Shown here: one piece after another, positions 1 to 9,610 of the stretch
How positions within the stretch are numbered: the stretch's first letter is position 1
Layout of the letters: each line of letters opens with the position of its first letter
NCBI RefSeq assembly: GCF_024732245.1
Contig: NZ_CP093845.1
Coordinates: 1,364,001 to 1,428,000, forward strand
Direction: 5' to 3'
Length of the DNA stretch: 64,000 nt
Source: Dietzia sp. B32
Lineage (GTDB): Bacteria > Actinomycetota > Actinomycetes > Mycobacteriales > Mycobacteriaceae
Program-made: the position numbers and the translations under genes
The notes under the pieces: generated by a model
What the model saw: the letters and a program-made list of their open reading frames with translations, nothing else
What the model was told of the DNA's origin: nothing
Database searches by the model: none

Positions 1-699
1 CTTTCGGCCCGAGGTCTCGAAGACTGCCAACTAAGCTATGTTCCCAAATGGGCCGACGAAGAGGTATTTAACTCAAGCGGAGATAGGTCATCCGCCCGAG
101 AGGAATTCAGGATTCCCGAAACCGCCAAAGTTTTGGTTTACGCGGGCACTCTTGGGGGCGCACAAGGTCTTTCTTCGCTCATCAAGGCAACTAGCTTGGT
201 CAACGATCCTGATTTCTTATTGGTGATCGCCGGTTCAGGTACCGAGGAGAGCAAACTTCGCAAATTAGCACTCGAATCACCGATCAGGAACGTCAGGTTT
301 CTCGGTCGCGTACCTCAGGCGCGAATGAACGATCTTATGGCCGCTGCCGATTTTTGCTATGTGGGTCTTGCTCAAAATCCGTTGTCCCAAATAACCATGC
401 CGAGCAAGACTCAGGCAATCTTGGCCTCTGGAAAGCCATTACTTGCCGCAGCCCACGGCGACCTGACCGCTCTCGTGTCGCAGAACTCCGTTGGCCGCAC
501 CGCCGATCCGGCATCTCCCTATTCTATTGCCGCTTCAATCGAGTGGTTCTGCAAGTTATCGCCTAAAGAACTGTCCGAACTCGGCGAACGCGCCAGCGCC
601 CTTTACGAGAAAGAATTCTCGCTAGCCAGGGGTGTGAAACACATTGAGGCTCTGCTGATCCAAGCCGCGGAGCAGAATCGGGAACCCGATGTCAAATAA
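1..699 (+). CDS. Glycosyltransferase family 4, WbuB-like (5' end outside window)
   Basis: The reading frame is open from the first base, so this is the C-terminal 232 residues of a longer GT-B fold transferase. The segments VYAGTLGGAQGL, FLGRVP and the donor-site stretch QITMPSKTQAILASGKPLL match the C-terminal Rossmann half of GT4 enzymes. The MPSKTQ...ASGKP pattern is typical of WbuB-type putative N-acetyl-L-fucosamine transferases. That role fits the capE-capF-capG genes for UDP-FucNAc immediately downstream, but acceptor and donor are inferred. The stop overlaps the next start by 11 bases, so the two genes are probably co-translated. Confidence 0.85.
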   Translation, partial: LSARGLEDCQLSYVPKWADEEVFNSSGDRSSAREEFRIPETAKVLVYAGTLGGAQGLSSLIKATSLVNDPDFLLVIAGSGTEESKLRKLALESPIRNVRFLGRVPQARMNDLMAAADFCYVGLAQNPLSQITMPSKTQAILASGKPLLAAAHGDLTALVSQNSVGRTADPASPYSIAASIEWFCKLSPKELSELGERASALYEKEFSLARGVKHIEALLIQAAEQNREPDVK

Positions 700-1315
700 T
701 AAAAAGTCGGCAGACACACTCTTTCCCGAAGATGCGAAACAACTCGCCAAGCTACACATAAGGTCTTTTCCCGATTTCTTCCTAAGTAGCCTCGGGGAAC
801 GCTTTCTGGCTGAATTCTACCGCGCGTATGCCACGGATCCGACAGCCGTGACCGTCGTAGCTCGCGATGACTCAGGGACGCCGATCGGAGCGGTTGTCGG
901 GACATCTGAGCCGGCAGGGTTCTATTCCCGGCTCCTCAGACGCCGTCTTTTTCGGTTTGCTTTTTTGGCCGGTATCTCCTTGCTGGGGCAGCCCCGCTCT
1001 GCACCAAGAGTCATCAGAGGTCTAGCATACCGCGGTGAAGCTCCAGAGAATGGGGCAGACTGGGCCCTTCTCGCATCGCTATGCGTTGACCCGGATTTAC
1101 AGGGATCCGGAATCGGAAAACACCTAACAACCGATTGGCTCCACCGAGCTTCGTTGCGCGGAATCCAGGTCGCATTCCTAACCACTGACGCCATCGGCAA
1201 CGATTCAGTTAACGCATTCTACCGGTCACAAGGTTGGCGGATTGACGCGTCCTACACGACCCGTCAAGGCCGGACAATGAACCGGTATGTCATAGACATT
1301 ACGCCGGAACTTTGA
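689..1315 (+). CDS. GNAT family N-acetyltransferase
   Basis: A 208-residue GNAT protein. Motif A is visible near residue 135 as LCVDPDLQGSGIGKHL (acetyl-CoA pyrophosphate loop), followed by VNAFYRSQGW, the usual beta5-alpha4 region. It overlaps the preceding glycosyltransferase, and a WbuB/acetyltransferase pair is common in O-antigen and capsule loci. A likely job is acetylation of a sugar amino group or of a polysaccharide intermediate; the substrate cannot be read from sequence. Confidence 0.85.
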   Translation: MSNNKKSADTLFPEDAKQLAKLHIRSFPDFFLSSLGERFLAEFYRAYATDPTAVTVVARDDSGTPIGAVVGTSEPAGFYSRLLRRRLFRFAFLAGISLLGQPRSAPRVIRGLAYRGEAPENGADWALLASLCVDPDLQGSGIGKHLTTDWLHRASLRGIQVAFLTTDAIGNDSVNAFYRSQGWRIDASYTTRQGRTMNRYVIDITPEL

Positions 1316-1388
1316 TGCCAGGCGCGTGGCCAAACCACCTGCACTTTCAGGCACGGCCTAGTTCGCCCGATTTAGCGAGGAAGACAGC

Positions 1389-2420
1389 ATGACAGATAAG
1401 TTAAATGGCGCCACAGTCGCAATAACTGGTGGAACTGGTTCATTCGGATCAACTATGGCGCGTCATCTACTCACCTTGGGTGTCAACCAGGTCAATATTT
1501 TCAGCCGTGACGAGGCCAAGCAAGACGAAATGCGATCCAGATTAGACGAGCCCCGCCTCAGGTTCTTTATCGGAGATGTGCGGGACCAGGAAAGCGTGGA
1601 GAGCGCTCTCGTCGGTGCCGACTTCGCCTTTCATGCTGCGGCTCTCAAGCAGGTCCCTTCGTGCGAGTTCTTTCCTGATCAGGCGGTCAAGACCAATGTC
1701 GATGGCAGCCGCAATGTCATCAGAGCCGCCCACAAACTCGGCGTAAAGTCGGTCGTTTGCCTGTCCACAGATAAGGCCGTATACCCGGTCAATGCGATGG
1801 GCATGTCAAAAGCCCTTATGGAAAAGACCGCGCAAGCATTCGCCCGCAACAACCCGAAGTCCCAGACCACGGTTTCTATTACCCGCTACGGCAACGTCAT
1901 GTACTCGCGCGGATCGGTGATCCCGCTATTTGTTCGACAGATCCGCGAGGGCAAGCCGATTACCTTAACCGAGGGTTCAATGACGCGGTTCCTTATGACC
2001 CTCCAAGAGTCCGTCGATCTCGTGGAACACGCGTTTTTCCATGCCGAGCCGGGTGACTTGTTCGTCAAGAAGGCACCGGCCTGCACGGTGGATACCCTCG
2101 CCAAGGCCACCGCACTCGTCATGGGCATCGATAACCCGGAGATCGTGAAAATTGGTATGCGTCACGGCGAGAAGATGTACGAGACCCTACTCTCCCGCGA
2201 AGAAAAAGCGAAGGCCACCGACCAGGGCGACTACTTCAAGGTGCCGCTTGATGCGCGATCGCTTCAGTACTCAGTGTACGTCGACGAGGGTGATTCTAAC
2301 GCCCGCGAAGCAGAGGACTTCGACTCAAATAACACTGACCAAATGACCGTGGAAGAAACGGCAACCATGATCGCAGCGCTGCCTGAAATTCAGCAGGTCC
2401 TAGCGGAGGTCCACCGATGA
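1389..2420 (+). CDS. capE: UDP-GlcNAc 4,6-dehydratase/5-epimerase CapE
   Basis: A 343-residue short-chain dehydrogenase-type sugar dehydratase. The NAD-binding loop TGGTGSFGST is at residues 14-23. The active-site stretch PVNAMGMSKALMEK carries Met where most SDRs have Tyr, which is the SMK arrangement known for CapE. A clean ribosome site (GAGGAAG) precedes the ATG. CapE carries out the first step from UDP-GlcNAc towards UDP-N-acetyl-L-fucosamine, and capF and capG follow with 4-base overlaps. Soluble and cytoplasmic. Confidence 0.93.
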   Translation: MTDKLNGATVAITGGTGSFGSTMARHLLTLGVNQVNIFSRDEAKQDEMRSRLDEPRLRFFIGDVRDQESVESALVGADFAFHAAALKQVPSCEFFPDQAVKTNVDGSRNVIRAAHKLGVKSVVCLSTDKAVYPVNAMGMSKALMEKTAQAFARNNPKSQTTVSITRYGNVMYSRGSVIPLFVRQIREGKPITLTEGSMTRFLMTLQESVDLVEHAFFHAEPGDLFVKKAPACTVDTLAKATALVMGIDNPEIVKIGMRHGEKMYETLLSREEKAKATDQGDYFKVPLDARSLQYSVYVDEGDSNAREAEDFDSNNTDQMTVEETATMIAALPEIQQVLAEVHR

Positions 2421-3535
2421 AAATCGTCCTTACCGGCGCCACCGGTTTCCTTGGATGGCACACCCGCCTCCGCCTCTCGGCGCTCACAGAGCATGAAGTC
2501 CATCCCGTTTCGCGGCAGAACTGGTCAGAGCTAGGCAACCTTCTGGCCAACGCGGACGCAATAATCCACATCGCCGGGGTCAACCGAGCGGCGGACGACG
2601 AAGCGGTGGAACGAGGGAATATCGAATTAGGCAACGATCTCGCGGCTGCTGTGGCATCTTCCGGCCGAGCCCTGCGGGTTGTCATGGCCGGCACCATTCA
2701 GGTTGAACGCGACAACGCATACGGCCGCGGCAAATTGGCGGCCCAAAATCAGATCGCTAAAGCTACCCTGTCCCTCGGCGGGCACTTCGTCGAAGTTCGC
2801 CTTCCAAACCTATTCGGTGAGCACGGAGTCCCCAATTATAATTCCTTCGTGGCCACGTTTATTAGGGCCGTTATAGGGGGAGAGACTCCCCAGATAAACG
2901 ACAATCCGGTGGAGTTGCTCCACGCACAAGATGCGTCGCAAGCCCTAATAGACGGCCTCGACACATCGGCGACAACGCTCCGGCCCCGAGGTCAGCACAC
3001 CGGTGTCGTTGCGGTGTGGAATCTCTTGAAGGAGTTTCACCGATCGTACGTCCCGATCGGCGAGATCCCAGACCTCAGTACAAGGTTCCGGATTGACCTA
3101 TTCAACGCCTACCGAGCCGCACTCTTTCCGGGCCACTACCCGATTAACCTCGTTCCGCACTCGGATTCTCGCGGCTCGTTCGTAGAAACCGTTCGTTGCT
3201 GCGGGGGCGAGGGACAGTCCTCAATCAGTTCCACTGCACCCGGCGTCACACGCGGCGAGCATTACCACCTCACCAAGATCGAGCGATTTGCAGTTATCCA
3301 GGGTAAAGCTCGGATAAGCCTTCGGAAAATGTTTGAGGAGGACGTCTTGGACTTCGAGGTCTCCGGTGACGTTCCCGTCGCGATCGACATGCCAGTGGGG
3401 TGGGTTCACAACATCACCAACACCGGTGACGATGTGTTGCTCACGCAGTTTTGGAGCCACGAGCTCTTTCGTCCGGATGCTCCAGACACGTTCCCTGAAC
3501 CCGTCCGCCGCACTGCCGAGGAGTCAGACCAGTGA
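2417..3535 (+). CDS. capF: Bifunctional reductase/cupin CapF (UDP-FucNAc pathway)
   Basis: At 372 residues it has the normal CapF length and two-domain plan. The N-terminal SDR domain has the loop TGATGFLGWHT and the YGRGK active-site motif near residue 105. The C-terminal cupin domain (about residues 250-372) shows TRGEHYHLTKIERFAVIQG with metal-binding His residues. CapF epimerises C3 with the cupin domain and reduces the 4-keto group with NADPH. Its ATG overlaps the capE stop (ATGA). Confidence 0.93.
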   Translation: MKIVLTGATGFLGWHTRLRLSALTEHEVHPVSRQNWSELGNLLANADAIIHIAGVNRAADDEAVERGNIELGNDLAAAVASSGRALRVVMAGTIQVERDNAYGRGKLAAQNQIAKATLSLGGHFVEVRLPNLFGEHGVPNYNSFVATFIRAVIGGETPQINDNPVELLHAQDASQALIDGLDTSATTLRPRGQHTGVVAVWNLLKEFHRSYVPIGEIPDLSTRFRIDLFNAYRAALFPGHYPINLVPHSDSRGSFVETVRCCGGEGQSSISSTAPGVTRGEHYHLTKIERFAVIQGKARISLRKMFEEDVLDFEVSGDVPVAIDMPVGWVHNITNTGDDVLLTQFWSHELFRPDAPDTFPEPVRRTAEESDQ

Positions 3536-4662
3536 AAATAGTGACTGTCGTGGGAACGCGCCCTGAGCTCATCCGTCTGGCCCGGGTCATCCATCGTCTC
3601 GATGCCACGGCCGGCATTACGCACGTCCTGGTACACACTGGCCAGAATTACGACTACACACTCAACCAAGTTTTTTTCGACGATCTGGGAATTCGCCAAC
3701 CGGACCACATGCTTGGAGTCGACACGTCTAGCCTCGGCGCAGTGCTCGGTGGCACGCTAATCGCTACGGAAAGAGTCCTACATGAGGAGTCTCCCGATGC
3801 CGTATTGGTACTCGGTGACACTAACTCGTGCATTGCGGCTCTCATGGCTCGCCGCATGCGCATTCCGACCTACCACATGGAAGCGGGCAATCGCTGCTTT
3901 GATCTGAACGTGCCAGAGGAAACCAACCGGCGCATGGTCGACCACGTTTCTGACTTTAATCTCGTATACACGGAACACGCGCGGAGAAACCTTCTAGCCG
4001 AGGGATTGCATCCCCGCCGGATCCTTAAGACAGGTTCGCCGATGCGCGAGGTGCTCAACGCCTACCTCGACCAGATCAATGCGTCTACGGTCCTGGCCGA
4101 CAAGGGCCTCGAAAAGGGCAAATACTTCCTCGTCTCAGCTCATCGCGAGGAAAATGTGGACTCTCCAGAGCGGCTGCAGATGCTTCTCGACTGTTTGACA
4201 GCCGTCCACACCCACTTCGAACTTCCGATTTTCGTCTCTACACATCCCCGTACACGTAAGCGACTCACCGCACTCGCGGACTGGTCGGAACCGGAGGGCA
4301 TCATATTCTCTGAACCCCTAGGGTTCCACGACTATAACAAACTTCAACTATCCGCAGCTTGCTGCCTGTCGGACTCTGGCACCATCGCAGAGGAATCTTC
4401 AATCCTAGGTTTTCCTGCAATCACCCTGCGTGATTCGATAGAGCGCCCCGAGGCATTGGACACAGGGGCGATAATAATGACTGGTTTACACTCCGATGAC
4501 GTTGTAGCGGCGGTTCAACTAGCTATGGATTCCGGATACGAACGAGCCGGAACGAGCCATATCACGCCCGATGACTACCTGATTGACAACACATCGGAGC
4601 GCGCAGTGAAGTTTATAATATCTACAGTTCACAGGCACAGGTCCTGGGCGGGCATACGGTAG
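3532..4662 (+). CDS. capG: UDP-N-acetylglucosamine 2-epimerase family, CapG
   Basis: A 376-residue non-hydrolysing UDP-sugar 2-epimerase of the WecB/CapG type: GTRPELIRLARV at the N-terminus, HTGQNYDYTL near residue 37, SAHREENVDS near 202 and DSGTIAEES near 280. Its position as third gene of capE-capF-capG makes the 2-epimerisation that yields UDP-L-FucNAc the likely reaction. The start overlaps the capF stop, and the GTG/ATG choice is forced by this coupling. Transposon debris begins 35 bases after the stop. Confidence 0.92.
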   Translation: MKIVTVVGTRPELIRLARVIHRLDATAGITHVLVHTGQNYDYTLNQVFFDDLGIRQPDHMLGVDTSSLGAVLGGTLIATERVLHEESPDAVLVLGDTNSCIAALMARRMRIPTYHMEAGNRCFDLNVPEETNRRMVDHVSDFNLVYTEHARRNLLAEGLHPRRILKTGSPMREVLNAYLDQINASTVLADKGLEKGKYFLVSAHREENVDSPERLQMLLDCLTAVHTHFELPIFVSTHPRTRKRLTALADWSEPEGIIFSEPLGFHDYNKLQLSAACCLSDSGTIAEESSILGFPAITLRDSIERPEALDTGAIIMTGLHSDDVVAAVQLAMDSGYERAGTSHITPDDYLIDNTSERAVKFIISTVHRHRSWAGIR

Positions 4663-4697
4663 CAAGGGACTGCTGCACGAACAGGTGACAGATGGGG

Positions 4698-5710
4698 TTA
4701 GGCCGCCTGGGTAGCGGCTGTGGTCATGATCAACTCGTATTCGACCGGGGTCAACCTGCCCAGGCCTGACTGCCTGCGACGGCGGTGGTAAGTTCTCTCG
4801 GTCCAGGTGATGATCGCGATTCGCAACTCCTCACGGGTGGCCCAGGCGCGGCGGTCGAGGACGTTCTTCTGCAGCAGTGCGAACCCGGACTCCATCGCAG
4901 CGTTGTCACCAGCCGCGCCCACACGACCCATCGACCCGACCATGCCGTGCCGGTTGAGCGCGTGGACGAACTTCCGGCTGCGGAACTGCGACCCGCGGTC
5001 GGTGTGCAGGACACAGCCGGCAACATCTCCGCCGGCTTGCTGACGGCGAGCAACCGCGTTTTTCAGCGCTTCGACAGCCAGCCGGGACTTCATCCGCGAG
5101 TCGATCGAGTAGCCGACGATCCGGTTGGAGTAGACGTCCTTGACCGCACTGAGATACAGCTTGCCCTCCCTGGTCCAGTGCTCGGTGATGTCCGCGAGCA
5201 ACAACTGGTTCAGAGTCTGTGCACGGAACTCGTGGCGGATCACGCCGTGCCGATCGGTCACCGCGCAGAGGTCGTCGTGGACCGGCGGGCCGGGCTTCTT
5301 GCCGTTCTTGCCGCGTCTCTTCGGAGAACGCCGACCACCAGCCCTGTCATGAGCAGATCTTCCAGGCGGTACGTCCGGCCATCGACTCGCCGGTTTCGCG
5401 GGCTTCGTCGACCAGGAACCGGTAGCCAAACTCGGGGTCGTCGCGGTGGGCGTCGAACAGGGCGTTGGCACGGTAGGCCTGGGTGAGTTCGGCATCGGTG
5501 ACCGGGGCCGCGAGCCAGCGGTAGTAGGGCTGGCGAGCAAGGTTCAGCACCCGGCAGGTCACCTCGGGCGGGGATGCCGTCGGCGGCCAACTCACGGACA
5601 AGCGGGTACATCATTTTCCCGGCAGGTTGGCCTGCCAAAGGTAGGCAGCGGCCCGGCGCAGGACCTCGTTCTCTTGCTCGCGGAGCTTGATGCGCTTCTT
5701 CGTGGCAGAT
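4698..5710 (-). pseudogene. IS3-family transposase remnant (frameshifted)
   Basis: Read on the minus strand, the orfA end (LREQENEVLRRAAAYLWQ, about 5640-5700) runs into MYPLVRELAADGIP. The frame then changes near 5590 (VTCRVLNLARQPYYRWL continues), changes again near 5345, and the rest reads in the frame ending at 4698. The last part keeps the integrase core: LHTDRGSQFRSRKFVHAL and GDNAAMES with catalytic Asp and Glu. At least two frameshifts and no intact orfA mean the element is dead. It abuts the capG end and marks the left border of the transposon cluster. Confidence 0.85.
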
Positions 5711-5846
5711 AGGGCCAGTGGGTACGCCTAGTCCGGCGATCCGGTACTTCGATTCCGGCGACTCGGTACTCCTTGGGGCGGGCGGGGTGGTCTGCTCGGG
5801 GTGAGGCGGCGCGACTGCGTCGCCTTTTCCTTTTCAGGAGGCTGAT

Positions 5847-6026
5847 GTGGCCGAGTACAAGGCCATCATGACGTTGGCGCTGGCCGGGCATAGCTACAGC
5901 GAGATCGTCGCCGCCGTCGGATGTTCACGGCGGGAGATCGCGGCGGTGAAGAAGACGATCACCGCGTACGGCATCACCGCCGGCCAAGCGTCGTCGATGA
6001 ACCCGGCCGAGATCGCCGGGATGTGA
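5847..6026 (+). pseudogene. istA: IS21-type IstA N-terminal fragment (element 1)
   Basis: A 59-codon piece beginning VAEYKAIMTLALAGHSYSEI and ending in a stop just where IS21-like end repeats begin. It has the helix-turn-helix start of an IstA transposase and a good ribosome site (CAGGAGG). Its family differs from the IstA at 6183. C-terminal pieces compatible with this type reappear at about 7100-7297 and 9358-9610, so the gene was probably split by later insertions. Confidence 0.65.
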
Positions 6027-6027
6027 A

Positions 6028-6130
6028 TATTCGTCTCGCTGGGGTCCACCAGTATTGCCTCTGGGGGCCAGTGGCCGGATTGCGAATATTGCGCTTGGGG
6101 GCCAGCAGTAGCGTCCGTGGGGGCCACCCG
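6028..6130 (+). repeat. IS21-like left end with short repeats
   Basis: Three copies of a GGGGGCCA-type motif (CTGGGGGCCAGTGG, TTGGGGGCCAGCAG, GTGGGGGCCACCC) with related text between them lie directly upstream of the second istA. IS21 ends normally carry several such transposase-binding repeats, so this is the left terminus of the second IS21 element, set inside the first. Confidence 0.6.
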
Positions 6131-6182
6131 CTTCTAGGCTCCTTCCGCCGCGTGTATAGGCCCGCGGCGGAAGGAGCAATCC

Positions 6183-7074
6183 GTGACTGTACGGAAAATC
6201 AGGGCGAAGCTCGTGTTGCAGCTTCGCGCCGAAGGCTTGTCAGGCAGGGCGATCGCCGCCTCGCAGGGCATGTCCCGCAAGAGCATCGCGGCGGTGCTGG
6301 AGGCCGCCGATGCGACCGAGACGAGCTGGGACGACGTCGCCGAGCTCACCGATGAGCAGGTGTACGCCCGCCTGTTCCCGGGCCGCGGGGAACACGAGAG
6401 CGTGTTCGCCCAGCCCGACTGGGAACAGGTCCACCGCGAGATGGCCCGGGTCGGGGTCACACTCAAGCTGCTGCACGGCGAGTACACCGACCGCTGCGCC
6501 CACGCGAAAGCGCCGGCGATGGGCTATGACCGGTGGTGCAAGACCTACCAGCGACACGTGATGGTCACCGGCGCCGCCTCCCGCGTCGGGCACAAGGCCG
6601 GCCAGACGGTCGAGGTCGACTGGTCCGGCCCCACGATGGAGCTCACCGACCCGGTCACCGGAGCTACGCGGAAGGTGTACCTATTCGTGGCGTGCCTGCC
6701 ATTCAGCAGGTACGCGTTCGTCTGGCCATCGACCGACATGCAGCAAGACGCGTGGCTTCGGGCGCACGTGGCGATGTTTAACCGGCGTGATCTCCCATCC
6801 CCGCGACGGCGAGATCGTCCTCAACGACGCCTACAGGGAGATGGCCGCCCACTACTCAGCAGCCGTTCTACCAGGGCGGATACGGAGGCAAAAAGACAAA
6901 TCTGGCGCCGAGAACACCGTGGCGCACGTAGCGACCTGGGTGATCGCCGGCCTACGGGACCGCATGTTCCACACGGTGCCCGAACTGGCCGAGGCAATCG
7001 GTGAGCGGATGGACGCCTACAACCGGGAGCCGTTCCAGAAACGACTGGCACTCAGAACAGCGAATACTCAGTGA
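6183..7074 (+). pseudogene. istA: IS21-type IstA (element 2), deleted and frameshifted
   Basis: The N-terminal half reads well (TVRKIRAKLVLQLRAEGLS, then the core QTVEVDWSGPTMELTDPVTG with its Asp) up to AHVAMF at about 6780. There the frame jumps to TGVISHPRDGEIVLNDAYREM, which continues to a stop at 7074 (DAYNREPFQKR is near the end). About 15 residues of the usual core between AMF and TGVIS are missing, an out-of-frame deletion. No istB and no right end of this element are visible. Confidence 0.8.
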
Positions 7075-7080
7075 GAGCAT

Positions 7081-7297
7081 TCGCGGCGCCATGGCCGCAA
7101 GGGCCAGTACTCGACCGTCCTCGCCCACGCCCCGAAGGCGCATCAGGGTATCGACGGCTTGTGGTCACGGCAGTGGTTTACCGACCGTGCCTGCGGGTTC
7201 GGCCCCCACCGAGCAGGTGATCGCCCAGATCCTGGATCGGCACGTGATCGAGGCCCAGGGCTATCTGGACCGCCAGAACATTCCCGAGACGTTGGGC
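7081..7297 (+). pseudogene. IS21-type IstA C-terminal part (element 1), left piece
   Basis: Frames here give YSTVLAHAPKAHQGIDGLW, SRQWFTDRACGFGP and EQVIAQILDRHVIEAQGYLD, which read as the C-terminal part of an IstA of a type other than the one just upstream. The text stops at position 7297, where a terminal inverted repeat starts, and its logical continuation (KRSRQRLEAACQVLLNQ) lies at 9365 beyond the inserted element. Confidence 0.65.
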
Positions 7298-7407
7298 TGT
7301 TAGGAACGCCTTTCGGAAACCGCCGTTCTGACGATCGGATAGCGCGCGTACGAGCACCAGGTAGCGGACCCGCAGGGATTCGCTCGGCTCGCGCACATTC
7401 GACCGGT

Positions 7408-8862
7408 GCCGGCGGGTAAGTCCCGTGGAGTGGTGGGGTTTCGGGGCCGGGGTTCTGGCTGACGAAGGTGTGGCGGTCCGCTGAAGAGGGCGGGCCATCG
7501 CGTAGTGGTCAATGAGTTACCGCCAAGTAGCTCACAGCAAAGGACACACCACGCGATGACCCAGTCCCATTCTGGCGTACACGCCCAGCTCGACGCACTG
7601 CTGGCCGCCGATCCGCAGGCCATGTTCGCCGAGCTGGTGCGGGCCGGCCTGCAGGCGCTGATCGAGGCCGAAGCCGCTGCGAAGATCGGCGCCGACCGCT
7701 ACGAACGCACTGAAGGCCGCACGACCCACCGCAACGGCCACCGCCCAAAGACGATCTCGACCCCGGTCGGAGACATCGAGGCACAGATCCCGAAACTGCG
7801 GGCAGGGTCGTTCTTCCCGGCCCTGCTCGAGCGCCGCCGCCGAATCGATCGGGCCCTGTACGCAGTGATCATGCAGGCCTACGTGCACGGCGTGTCCACG
7901 CGGGCCGTGGACGACCTGGTCCGCGCACTCGGGGTCGACACCGGCATCTCCAAGTCCGAGGTCTCCCGCATCTGCGCCGACCTGGACGCCGAGGTCGAGC
8001 AGTTCCGCACCAGGACGCTGACCCACACCGAGTTCCCCTACGTGTTCGCCGACGCCACCTTCTGCAAGGTCCGGATCGGTGCGCATGTGGTCTCCCACGC
8101 CCTGGTCGTGGCCACCGGGGTCTCCATTGACGGCACCCGCGAAGTGCTCGGCACCGCCGTCGGTGACAGTGAGTCGTTCGAGTTCTGGTCGGACTTCCTG
8201 CGCTCGCTCAAAGCGCGTGGCCTGACCGGGGTGCACCTGGTCATCTCGGACGCTCACGCAGGTTTGAAAGCGGCGGTGGCGCAGCAGTTCGTCGGTGCCT
8301 CGTGGCAGCGATGCCGGGTGCATTTCATGCGCAATCTGCACGGGGCCGTGGCCTCCAAGCATGCTCCCGCGGTGACCGCGGCGGTCAAGACGATCTTCGC
8401 CCACACCGACCCGGACGACGTGGCCGAGCAGTGGGACCAGGTCACCGCCACCTTTGCCGAGTCGTTCCCCAAGGTCACCGCCATGATGCGCGAGGCCAAG
8501 ACCGACGTTCTGGCGTTCACTGCGTTCCCCCGCGGACACTGGCAGAAGATCGAGTCCAACAACCCGATCGAGCGCCTGAACAAGGAGATCAAACGCCGCG
8601 CCGACGTCGTGGAGATCTTCCCCAACCCGGCCGCGTTCCTGCGCTTGGCGACCTCGGTGGTGATCGATCAACACGACGAATGGCAGGTCTCCCGCCGCTA
8701 CCTTTCAGAGACCTCGATGGCACAACTCCGCCGAGTCATCGCCGCCAAGCAGCAAGCCCTCGACGCCGGCGGCGACTACGATCAGCAACGACTCGTTGAT
8801 CACTGCGCCTGACTAGACGCCGATCCGAATCCCACCACCCCACGGGGCACTATCGTGCCGGC
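7408..8862 (+). mobile_element. IS256-family insertion sequence
   Basis: Imperfect inverted ends around the transposase (CCCGTGGAGTGGTGGGG near 7422 against the reverse complement of CCCACCACCCCACGGGG near 8831-8847, both bordered by GCCGGC) define about 1455 bp, a normal IS256 size. The exact ends are uncertain by a few bases and no clear target duplication was found. Confidence 0.65.
7556..8812 (+). CDS. IS256-family (mutator) transposase
   Basis: A full-length, uninterrupted 418-residue DDE transposase. The N-terminal domain contains RTTHRNGHRPKTI. The core shows YVFADATFCKVR (first Asp), LVISDAHAGLKAA (second Asp), WQRCRVHFMRNL and, near the end, IESNNPIERLNKEIKRRADVVEIFPN with the catalytic Glu. 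The ATG at 7556 is preferred over an in-frame GTG at 7505 because the protein family starts there. It is the only intact transposase in the cluster, so it could still be active. Confidence 0.93.
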   Translation: MTQSHSGVHAQLDALLAADPQAMFAELVRAGLQALIEAEAAAKIGADRYERTEGRTTHRNGHRPKTISTPVGDIEAQIPKLRAGSFFPALLERRRRIDRALYAVIMQAYVHGVSTRAVDDLVRALGVDTGISKSEVSRICADLDAEVEQFRTRTLTHTEFPYVFADATFCKVRIGAHVVSHALVVATGVSIDGTREVLGTAVGDSESFEFWSDFLRSLKARGLTGVHLVISDAHAGLKAAVAQQFVGASWQRCRVHFMRNLHGAVASKHAPAVTAAVKTIFAHTDPDDVAEQWDQVTATFAESFPKVTAMMREAKTDVLAFTAFPRGHWQKIESNNPIERLNKEIKRRADVVEIFPNPAAFLRLATSVVIDQHDEWQVSRRYLSETSMAQLRRVIAAKQQALDAGGDYDQQRLVDHCA

Positions 8863-8921
8863 CGTTCCAGGGCGAACGCACGGTTCGCGCGCGACACCGG
8901 GTCCGGGTTGGTGCCCGCTTC

Positions 8922-9242
8922 TTGATCCTCACCGACCGGACGGGCAGGTCGGGATGCACCGCTCTGAGTGAGTCATACGCCATCTCTGTGGGGTTCAATG
9001 ACGTGCTGCTCGTCCCCTGGGAGCTGGATGGCCCTCCGGGGAGCTGGGGCGCCCTGAAGTCCCAGTTCACACAACTGTTAGCTGCTGGCGGCGCGTTGGG
9101 GCAGTCAGGCTGGCGACGCTTCGCCACCTGGGCGGGGGACTTGGTCAAGTGCGCGGCGTCGGTGTTCGAAGGAACGGCCCCGGTTCGGCCTGCCCGACGC
9201 GATCAAGAGACGTACACGTTGCCACCGCGCAGGCCCTGGTGA
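8922..9242 (+). other. Unrecognised open frame in the right arm of the inserted element
   Basis: An open frame of about 106 codons (beginning LILTDRTGRSGC, with VGFNDVLLVPWELDGPPG in the middle) lies between the IS256 end and the right inverted repeat. It opens with TTG, is also open upstream, and has no clear ribosome site. The hydrophobic patch and Trp/Gly-rich middle look protein-like but match no family I know. It may be a passenger gene fragment or chance. Confidence 0.3.
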
Positions 9243-9357
9243 GCAGGGGGACGGGGAGTCCGGCGGGCGGCACTTGACGCCATCGAGGCGCTATCCGGTA
9301 GCCGTCCGAACGCTATCCGATCGTCAGAACCGTGCTATCCGAAGCACGTCCCAAACA

Positions 9358-9610
9358 GTTGGGCAAGAGAAGTCGGCAGCGGCTCGAGGCAGCTTGCCAA
9401 GTGCTGCTCAACCAATACTGCGCTGGTAGCTACAGCGTGCTCAAACGCGTCATGGCCACCATCGACTCCGACCACAAGGCGCCCCGACCCGTCCTGCCGG
9501 CGGCGGCCACCCGGAAACCGCCGCCGCCGGCCGGCCCCCGGGCCGACGGCGCGATCCAAGTCCGGTCGGCTGATCACTATGCGCGCGGCCGCAGCGGGGA
9601 GGGCGTGTGA
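9358..9610 (+). pseudogene. istA: IS21-type IstA C-terminus (element 1), right piece
   Basis: The frame reads GKRSRQRLEAACQVLLNQ, SYSVLKRVMATIDSD and ends IQVRSADHYARGRSGEGV, which looks like the end of an IstA protein and continues the piece that stops at 7297. The stop overlaps the istB-like start, the usual istA/istB arrangement. Confidence 0.7.

Larger units (their letters stand above)
7298..9357. mobile_element. Inserted element with ~47-bp inverted ends and 7-bp direct repeat
   Basis: Imperfect terminal inverted repeats of about 47 bp lie at 7298-7344 and 9311-9357. Their inner 20 bases are a perfect inverted match (GTTCTGACGATCGGATAGCG at 7325-7344, reverse complement at 9311-9330). 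Both ends are flanked by GTTGGGC (7291-7297 and 9358-9364), a probable target duplication. The IS256 unit sits inside; the left arm is about 110 bp and the right arm about 450 bp. Removing the whole block rejoins an IstA reading frame. Confidence 0.7.
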
